Below the pieces are notes generated by a model, which did no database searches, was not told the DNA's origin, and worked only from the letters and a program-made list of their open reading frames with translations. From Amia ocellicauda (lineage: Eukaryota > Chordata > Actinopteri > Amiiformes > Amiidae), in NCBI RefSeq assembly GCF_036373705.1, contig NC_089856.1, forward strand, positions 31,034,298 to 31,098,297: a DNA stretch of 64,000 nucleotides, in the 5' to 3' direction. Positions 55,971 through 64,000 of the stretch are shown here, piece after piece. The translations under genes were made by a program, and so were the position numbers. Positions within the stretch are counted from its first letter, which is position 1, and each line of letters begins with the position of its first letter.

Positions 55971-58579
55971 CTGTAAGACAACACACAATAAGCATGATCA
56001 ACTCCTGTCTCTCTCACTTCACAAAACAACATTGAGATGTGGCTTCACAGAATGGGACAAAAAAAAGAGAAAATAACTCCAAATAACCCCTTGATTCTCT
56101 CACCTAGAGTAATATACTTACACATACATACTATATATAAACACAGAGATTAATGAGATTTTTTTTATGATTTTGGTTTTTACTGTAGAGAAATGATCAA
56201 GATGAAAGGTAACTGATCAAAACTGAAATGTGCTCTGCCTTTTCTGTATACTACATTCAAAATATGTTTATAAGCGAACAGAAAATATACAGATTATTCT
56301 GTAAAATAAAGGTAAACATAAATATTCCCACATAAAGAACCATTTCTGTTCTAAATTCATATTTGAAAAAATAGGACTCAATTTACATCCAACATTTTAC
56401 AGATATCTACCCAATTCTCTTAGGCAGCAGTCAGATTCAAAATGTAGAATTACAATATCTTGTCAAAAGAAATTATACAAGTAATAAAAAAAGAATAATA
56501 TATAATACTCACAGAATATGTCAATTGGATATCACTGGTTTTACGGAATATGCGTCTTCATTCAAGTTCAAACAGAATAAAAGCTTCAAAAATAGACACC
56601 ACTACATAAAAACAAAAACACAGCAACTGTCAGTCCTCTCCCCTATATGCCCTTGCATGTGTAAGAGGCCGCTCTTCTATTCCCTTCCTGATCAGGATCT
56701 GAAGCAGACAGACCGGCAGGACAGCTGTGGAGCAGGAATGATTACTCATGTGGCTTTAAAGCAAATACTGAGATGAGGGGGGTGGGCTCGGCTTGTTTAT
56801 GCAGATGCCCTTTGTTTGGTTATATTGACAGCAGCAGGTGGAAGGGCAAGGAAGACTGTATCCACTCCTCCCCTGGAGACTGTATGATCTTCAGAGCCTG
56901 CTAGGTCCCAATAGATGCCCTGTAAGCAAATTAGCCACATGGATATATACAAATTGATTAGAAAGACTAAAAAAATATATTTTGCAAGTAGTTTGTTTGT
57001 TTCAGCCAAAATAAAATTTACACTTTTATTTTGATAGTCTTCTCCAAAGATGAAGCCAAACATTTCTAAATCGATTACACCAGCTCTTGCAGATTACCCA
57101 GCAACAACTGCTGCCCTGTGTGTTGCTCTCTGCCTGTGAATGCAAATTGCGCATCTGAAATGCGTATGTCTAATCGCAGAAATGTTAATCCGGTTTTAAA
57201 GAAATGCATCTGTACTGAGCAACTCTGCACCTGCAGTAAATCCATGCCTGTGATTTGAACCTCAACAAAAGATTATTTGGTCTGGAATATTGTATTAAAA
57301 CAACATTATTTCCAAAAGCCTGGCAGCTGATTGGCTTATCATAAGCTTTTGCCTGGGCTTACTATTTTCTGATACTTGAATTGTGAAGCAACAGAAATAT
57401 ATGTTAAGGTGTATGTTGTAAGAATTTATTTCTCGTTACTTTAGTTACTTTTAGCTGTACTTACAAATCAGTGTTATTTTTTAGTTGTATTCACGTAACA
57501 TCTTTTAAAGTTCAAGAAACAACTGCAAGGCTGTGGATGGTATCAATTGGTATGATTTGTTTCATACTTTCAACTCTCGAACCTTTTATATCTGCTTGCT
57601 CGCAGAAATATTGCAGGGCAGAGACTAGACTCGTTTTCAATCAGATTTAAATCCATGTCATGAAGCTTTAGGATAATAATAATAATTACAACAATATACT
57701 CCAGGCATGTTCAGTGCCTGTTTTATGGAAATCCAACAACACAACTGCCACCGACCAGCCCCCCTCCCCCTCGACATAATCAAAATAAAACAAATGAGCT
57801 AAAGGCCAGAGGAAGAGATCGCCTTTTGCTTTTGGTTTACGCCAGCTGTCTTTGCATAATGACAATAATCTTTTTCGTCCAGTGACAAAAATAAGAAACA
57901 AATGGCTGGTGCAGATTGTATGACAAACTGGTAGAAGAGAGACTGGAAAATTAGTATATTTAGGCATATGAATTCCAAATACTTACTTGGAGCTCTTACA
58001 AGGATAATGTTTCATATACATGAGTCTTATATGTAAGCCTTTCAGTACCAAGGTTTTTGGCAGGAGAAAAACTGGAAATAACTAGCAAACTAGCTATATT
58101 TCTTACATGCCAATAAACAACAAGAGATTTGTTTGATTAACTTTTGGTAATTTATCTTTGTCCATGTCCCATTTTCCACAGAAAAATAAGGTTTGTTCAA
58201 ATGTTTTTGTTACTGGGTGGAATAAATGTGTGCTGTGTTGTTAGGTGGCTGTGGAGAGGTTATTATGCATGAGACTTAGCTTGTGGGTTTCAAACAAAAG
58301 AACTAATTAGCTAATTTGCCTTTGCATTATCATTCATAATCTTACTGAAACAAGTAAAGTACTGAAACTTTACACTTTTTTTTTTTTTAATGACGAGAAG
58401 TAAATGTTTTGTTGAATTCTGAGCTGAAACTTGAGGGTAAAGAAAATAAAATGTATCCAAAGTTTTATTGTATTTGTTGAAGAGCATCACCTTTTCCCAC
58501 CAGTTTCATTTTAAAAAGATACACCACATCGAATGAATAATTTTTGTGTTTGTGGAGAATTGCAAACCAGCTACATCTT
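55971..58579. other. Region upstream of the RING gene
   Basis: No coding exon recognised. A GC-richer stretch at 56640-56830 may hold the RING gene promoter or its non-coding first exon, but no clear donor was found. Confidence 0.4.
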
Positions 58580-58680
58580 TTCTGTTAATCATTTAGAATA
58601 CCACTTTGTATTGCGCTTATATTTTGTAAGTCACCCTGGATAAGGGTGTCTGCCAAGAAATAAAAATAATTAAAAAAGAA
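58580..58680 (+). mobile_element. L2/SINE-type 3' tail
   Basis: Contains TTGTAAGTCACCCTGGATAA and GGGTGTCTGCCAAG followed by AAATAAAAATAAT, the conserved tail shared by fish L2 LINEs and their SINEs. The rest of the element is missing or unrecognisable. Confidence 0.6.
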
Positions 58681-61600
58681 GGCCTTGTCATAGATGATAA
58701 AATACAGAGCTTTAATTGCTTTGAGGCAAATGCATGTTAATTTCCCTTGGATAAAGTTGTTCCTGAATTTGTTAAAATAACAATTTTTATGCAGTGCTCT
58801 CTAGTCATTTTCTTATTAATGAAAATTGTTAATGAAAAGTGATTGTTTAATTATATGATCGATTCTAGTTAGGATGAAGATTAGATTTAATAACTAATAA
58901 TATAATTTTGATAACTTTTAAAAATAAAATCTTAGTTAGTAATGTACATTTTTTTTATATATATATAATTTATCCACTACTAATATTAATCATGCTTTAA
59001 TTCGGCAGACTACCCAATCAGTTTGCAAAAACGTGATTTGTTTTTTAAAGTATAAATAGATTAAGAATATAAATGCATTATGGAATATTGTTTTAGATTT
59101 ACTATGTAAACTAAACAGGAAAAGACAAGGACATTTTAAGTAACAGTAATTAAATACGCTTACACTATTACTAAAATTGTATTCACAAGTGATTAAACAA
59201 ATCCACCACTTCAGCTCATTTACACTATGAACTGAACCACAAACAAGACCATTTTCCTTTTCCCCAGATGGCTCATGGTTGCCATCCAAGTTATATTCTT
59301 CTCGTTAACAGAGGAGGTGGGGTTAGGATTCTGTAGTCCATAATCCCAGGGAGGAGACAGTAGTTGATTTAATGACATTGGGCTTCTTGCCACACATTCA
59401 ATTTGCCCTTGTAAATGGAAGAAACCGAGAACACGATACAGGTGTCAAGTAGCTTTAAATCTTCAAGTCCTTTCCCAGCCTTGCAGAACTACAGGCCTTG
59501 TGACAGGATCTTCTGGGTTTCCATCTTCCTTCTCTTAATAAACATGCAAATATAATTACCAAATGACAGATTCATATAATCAAATTGGATTAATCCAGTT
59601 ATGGTTTGTTAAACATTGTTCAGGTGGTATATCCCCTGACACAATGCTTTATAATTAATTAGATGAGTGTCTCGACATAGACACAGAGGCTACCTCAGTA
59701 CATCAGATTGAACCAAAGCCCTTTTCCTGAGCTTCCCAACTAGACCCCTCGAAGGAGGCATTAAAAGTGATGTATTTCAGCAGAAAAGCTATGTATGTAT
59801 TTACTGAGAAAATGAACATTATATTTAATGTTTGTCATTGGGTTCACAAAAGATTTTACTTTGTATGCCATAACTTCTTCACACCAACATATCCAGTTCC
59901 TTTAAAAAGTATGATTTAAACTGTTTTAGTCTGAAGCATGTTTGTTTTGTAAATGCCAGCTGGACTGTGGCATTCTTATCTGGAATTGTGTGCTGTTCCT
60001 AGAAGAACAAAGAGAGTCATTCTCCCCATACTAATGGGGTCTGTCTCACACCAGTCCATCCCTTTCAATGGAACTCATTCTGATTCCTCCACCCAGACAC
60101 GCCTCCTCCAACCTGGTTCTTTCACCACCACCACCACCCCCCCCCCCCCCCCCCCCTCAGGGTCACTTTGGTTATCCCCCCCTTTGGCCATTTCATAACT
60201 GTAACATAATTGCTTTGCATGAAGGTGTAGTATGTTATTTGAATAACAATGAGGTGGATCTACAGGGTAAGTGGTATCAATGGGGACCGTCACATTTGAG
60301 GGTACTTGCACTAATCTGCTCAGTGTGTTGGTAACCAGCAGCTCATTTTGCTTATTAGTCACCGCCTCTTGCCGCTTGAACGAGCTTTTATCTTCATCTT
60401 GGTTTGCACGCTCAAATGCTAATGTTGCACTGATTATCTTTAAATATGGTTTCAATATTATTGGATTTGCATTTCTAGTGTCGTGATTAGAACAAATTCA
60501 CTTTATAATAGGGAGGTCTGCTAAAGAAATGCATGCACACAAATGCACTGAAAAACCTTCTGAATTAAACATTTTTACATAAAAAAGCAGATGCGATTAC
60601 AATCACCTTTGATGTAACTTCCTTATTTTCACACCAACAGCTTTGCAAGACTTCAAAAAGGGTGGAGTATTCAAAATGTCAGGGTCTAATTTTAAACAAG
60701 ACTTTAATGACATTATTACTGTTTTTACATGTCAAACTTTCTAGATAAAGCAATTTTTTACAATATACTGACATGGCAATAATTTCGAGTAAACAATTCC
60801 ACTCCTTCAAGGCTTCAATTAAGCAGGCCTTCCTGTTGTAATACTGACATGACAAGCTTCAAATTGGTGCAGTTCTGCTTATAATTTACAATTAAACAAT
60901 ATCGCTCAGTACTGTCTCAAGTGGGAAGTATTCTCATAGGAAGGAAGTTAGCTGTCAGAACAAAACAGAAAGAACCGTTACACACAAAGCATGGCCACTT
61001 GGTCCAGCTTGCTTGCCTGATAGTGGCTTACTGCTTCAGGAGATTCTGACTTTACACATTCATGTAGCTCTCAACTTTTCAAAACGGCAATGCGAGAGAT
61101 TTGTCACAGTACAAAAAAATGCGGTGACAGATACTGCTGGGGTGGGCGGGTGCACACAGAATATTTCTGGACAAATGCGTGAGATTTTAGCGACAATGTG
61201 TGAGAGCGTGAGATGGAGCCTCAATGCGTGCGACTTAAGAGCTATGCATTCATTCACTTGGTATTGAGCACTAAATAGCAATGTCATCTCCACAGGTTTG
61301 TTAGTACTATAACTTGTAGCCCCTCAAAAAATTCTCCGTTTAGAGATAGTTGTTCAAGCTACTCTTGTTGGCTATCAGGGGTGAAATCTGTTTGGAGGAA
61401 ATCCTTGGGTCATGAAGTACTAAACTTTATGGTAAATAGTCTGATTCCCTGAAGACAAGTCAACAATAGGAGGGACATTTTCAGGCCTAGCTGTTTTTTC
61501 CATTCACAACATTGAAAACACTAGAGAAAAAAGTGACCATGATCCACCACAGGGGGGCATCTCAGACTGTACCAGGGCAAGAGTGCCATAGCCGGAAACA

Positions 61601-62189
61601 CACCCCACGCCACTCGATAACAGACCGACCGAATGCTTTTATAGTTTTTGGTTAATGTCATATGAGTGAAACTCTTGACTGCAGCAAGGTCTCTACTTCA
61701 CATTCAAAACAGTCACACTTGTAAATACTATTTATATATATATTAAAAAAAAAATACAATAAATATAATAAAAAAATCAATATAATCATCTATGCAGTTT
61801 TTTTTTCCCTGACAAAGTATTAATTCTATTGATTGAAAAACACAAAAAAATACAGCAATCAGTCACAAAAAACTAAAACCTATAGAATCATGACTAAATT
61901 AGCATGTTTGAGATTTTCTCTTATCGGTTTGGCATTTTTAACAATTAATAATGTTGCTAACTGGCATATTTCTGGCAGATAAGCTGTAAAAGTGTACTGC
62001 TAAAGTCAACAACAGAAGCTATCAGGACAACTGGAAAACAACTGAGATAGTAAATTATAAATAAATAAAATGTTGAGATTTTTGGATATTTTGTTTTTAG
62101 ACTTTATTTTCAGAGAACAGCATTTATAATTACAAAAGTATGAAACAACGGACAACCTGTAAGCAAAACAAATAATCACATTTCTACTT
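58681..62189. other. Intergenic stretch without recognised genes
   Basis: AT-rich with a CCA/poly(C) tract at 60125-60158. Open frames here are either low-complexity or lack splice context. Confidence 0.5.
60125..60158. repeat. (CCA)n and C-run
   Basis: About 4 CCA units followed by about 20 consecutive C. Confidence 0.9.
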
Positions 62190-62935
62190 CCAAAAGTAAA
62201 TTGTCTGCAACCTGCACAGAACGTTTGTAAGCTTCCACTCTTGTCAACTTCTCAGTCTTCTGCAGAAATCAAGAGCAAACATGCCTCCTCGCCTTTATCA
62301 AAGAAATATACTCTATTAGCAAACAGCGGACAGTTTTTACCTGGGTTGGTAGTACCTCATCTCCACAGAAAGTCACAGTAGTGAGATTTTCAGGCAAAAA
62401 ATAATTGTTGCGATATAGCAAGCTTTCGTATACCTGGAGCTGGTTTTCAGAAGATGTATGTGAATGGATCTGAGCATCAGAAAAGTGAATCTTACAAAAC
62501 ATAAATGAAACCTACAAAACAGCAACTGTGAAGTGTCTTTCAAAGTGCTATAATATACATTTGATTGTCCCCCCAAAATACCTTCACTTTGCAATGTAAC
62601 AATAAATTAATGGGATTGCAGTCGAGCGTGCAGCAGTACAGAACTGCCTTCAAATTGGTGGAAATGACATAGTATGTATTTACCTTGACACTGAAATTCA
62701 CACACTTACAGGGATGGATGTACAGGTTACTTTTTACATTATGACTGCCAACCACTTGAAGAAAGAATAACTTGTGCCAAGACACCAAGAACAGTAGCAG
62801 GGTCCCTCTCCATAAGGTAGAAATATTGTTTGATTGTGTTTTGTTTCTCCAGGATTCATATTAGAATTAAAGACTAGTGCTGGGGCAATAACTGAAATAA
62901 ATTGAAACAAAATAAAACTTTTGATCTGTATTGAT
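62190..62935 (-). other. Cluster of candidate minus-strand exons, unconfirmed
   Basis: Open segments bounded by plausible splice sites: 62925-62820 (after TTTATTTCAG; IAPALVFNSNMNPGETK), about 62758-62686 (after CTTCAAG; VGSHNVKSNLYIHPCK, donor GTAAAT), about 62519-62342 (after TTTTGTAG; donor GTAAAA; ENLTTVTFCGDEVLPTQ) and about 62264-62184 (after TTTCTGCAG; KTEKLTRVEAYKRSVQ, then TGA). I do not recognise the products and not every junction closes in frame. This may be chance in AT-rich DNA. Confidence 0.2.
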
Positions 62936-63517
62936 TTTGCTGAACATCTGGCTGAAAACATCATGAAGTTACTTCAGTACTAAAGATGTACATTCCCTAC
63001 AGTTACTTAAATACACATTCTTATGATACCTTACATAACATCGCTTTTCCCTTTTACAGTCTGTAATTGAAAATGGCATCTTCAGAAGTGCCTTTTTTTA
63101 GTAAACAGATTTTGTAATAACTACAACTAGATTATGATGTTTATATAGTAAGTATACACATGTAATTATATGAAATTTGTTATTGTTTTTAATGATTAAT
63201 TCACTTTTTGTATAGATTGATGTTCGATACCTTGTTTTGCATTTATTACAGACTCATAACTTGATATTGAAACTAGAGAAATAGCAAGTAATACATAGTC
63301 ACTGAGGATTTGGTGTCTATGTCTTGCTGTGGCAGGGTCCAATTTTACTAACAGTAGGAAGAGGCCTGGTGAGATGTCTTAGGTCTTATGATATTTTGAT
63401 ATAGTCTTTTCATTCTATTCAGTCCAGTCTTTGGAGTTGCATATGGAGTCCATATTAATTTACTGTTCCCAGAAGAGAAAGCAGCCGTTAACCTTGACCA
63501 AGCCTGAACAACAGAGC
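62936..63517 (-). other. Probable 3'UTR and flank of the right-edge gene
   Basis: AT-rich sequence after the stop of the proline-rich gene. An AATAAA on the minus strand near 63241-63246 is a candidate poly(A) signal. Confidence 0.35.
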
Positions 63518-63567
63518 TCACTTAACTGAACGTCCCTTCTTTGACACTTGAACCGCTTCTTGATTCA
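63518..63567 (-). CDS. Last exon of the proline-rich gene
   Basis: 50 nt after TTTTCTCCTCAG, encoding NQEAVQVSKKGRSVK with a basic end and TGA at 63520-63518. Confidence 0.6.
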
Positions 63568-64000
63568 CTGAGGAGAAAAGAAAAGCACAGACAATTAAAA
63601 GCTTGTAAATAATAATAATAATAATCTCAATCAGTTAGTAAATCCTTGCAAATTTCAGTGCAAGACATTGTCTCAGCTCTGACCCACACATAATCTCACA
63701 GTTTATACATCAATTCCCTGTGACAGCTTATCCTTCTGAACGTTTTGTATGGGGAAAGTTTGTTTCAAGAATAACCTTTACCTTCCTTGGAAACTGTCTG
63801 GGTGGGTCTTAAAAGGCCATCTACACGAGGCCTGCCTTTGCTGGGCAGCTCTGAGCTCTCTCGGTAGTCCCTTGGTTTGGTGGGGGGAGGATCAGGACGT
63901 GACTTAGCTGGAAGGGAAGGGGGAATCTTTGGCAGTATGCCGCAATCAGAACGGGATGGTACCACCGGTTTCTTAAGGCCAGGAGGCTGAAGGTTGCAGG
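63518..64000 (-). CDS. Unidentified proline-rich protein, C-terminal exons (5' partial)
   Basis: Two exons: 64000 or beyond to 63782, and 63567-63518. The first is open across its whole length with a proline- and basic-rich product: LKKPVVPSRSDCGILPKIPP, LPAKSRPDPPPTKPRDYRES, then GLLRPTQTVSKEG. PxxP stretches such as KIPPSLPAK are SH3-ligand-like. Donor GAAG|GTAAAG joins in frame to acceptor TCTCCTCAG and VNQEAVQVSKKGRSVK with TGA. The rest is right of the window; I do not recognise the family. A possible acceptor TTCAG at 63987-63991 could instead start the first exon. Confidence 0.6.
63782..64000 (-). CDS. Penultimate exon of the proline-rich gene
   Basis: 73 open codons, GC-richer than the surrounding intron DNA, ending at donor GAAG|GTAAAG. 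The composition contrast supports coding. Confidence 0.6.

Noticed and set aside
56640..56830. First exon or promoter of the RING gene
   Set aside because: It is GC-richer and suitably placed, but I found no convincing donor to join to the acceptor before 55970, so no feature is called.
60068..60455. Proline-rich and glycine/valine-rich frames on both strands
   Set aside because: They are generated by the CCA/poly(C) tract, with no splice sites or conserved domain.

Overview
The window is vertebrate nuclear DNA, most likely from a ray-finned fish. Genes are split by GT-AG introns of 70 bp to 12.7 kb, and the intergenic DNA is AT-rich with many microsatellites. The transposon load is typical of fish: Tc1/mariner elements, CR1-like and L2-like LINEs and an endogenous retrovirus remnant. 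The two recognisable genes encode fish-like versions of RAB6B and AIRE. I cannot name the species.

Layout. Positions 1-39053 (+) hold rab6b from its second coding exon to the stop; the first coding exon lies left of the window. Seven exons (1086-1144, 13907-13960, 14581-14686, 16447-16558, 29267-29360, 32594-32660, 38989-39053) encode residues 24-208 of a 208-residue Rab6B. Its introns hold most of the mobile DNA: a 297-bp Tc1 deletion derivative (6305-6601), a probable solo LTR (8281-8689), a CR1-like LINE tail (8975-9677), a 1598-bp Tc1 element with an uninterrupted transposase gene (20566-22163), an older Tc1 element (22271-24242) split by the 3' end of an endogenous retrovirus (22760-23862), and a LINE fragment (24255-24940). 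A probable long rab6b 3'UTR follows, then an L2-like LINE fragment (44785-45572).

Positions 46765-52960 (+) hold a complete aire gene: a probable non-coding first exon and 13 coding exons giving 502 residues, with HSR/CARD, a basic nuclear-localisation region, SAND, PHD1, an S/T-rich linker, PHD2 and a C-terminal domain. The histone-H3-binding residues of PHD1 are all present. Converging on it from the minus strand is a three-exon gene for a 161-residue C3HC4 RING protein that I do not recognise (55944-54451). The right edge holds the last two exons of an unidentified proline-rich protein on the minus strand (64000-63518). The 7.5 kb between has no confirmed gene, only a cluster of candidate minus-strand exons near 62.2-62.9 kb.

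The genes are independent units: a Golgi trafficking GTPase, the thymic tolerance regulator and a probable ubiquitin ligase. The most interesting points are tandem splice acceptors in rab6b and aire, the intact Tc1 element with its TATA box inside a perfect palindrome, the nested transposon cluster, the unknown RING gene, and the rab6b-aire linkage, which differs from human.
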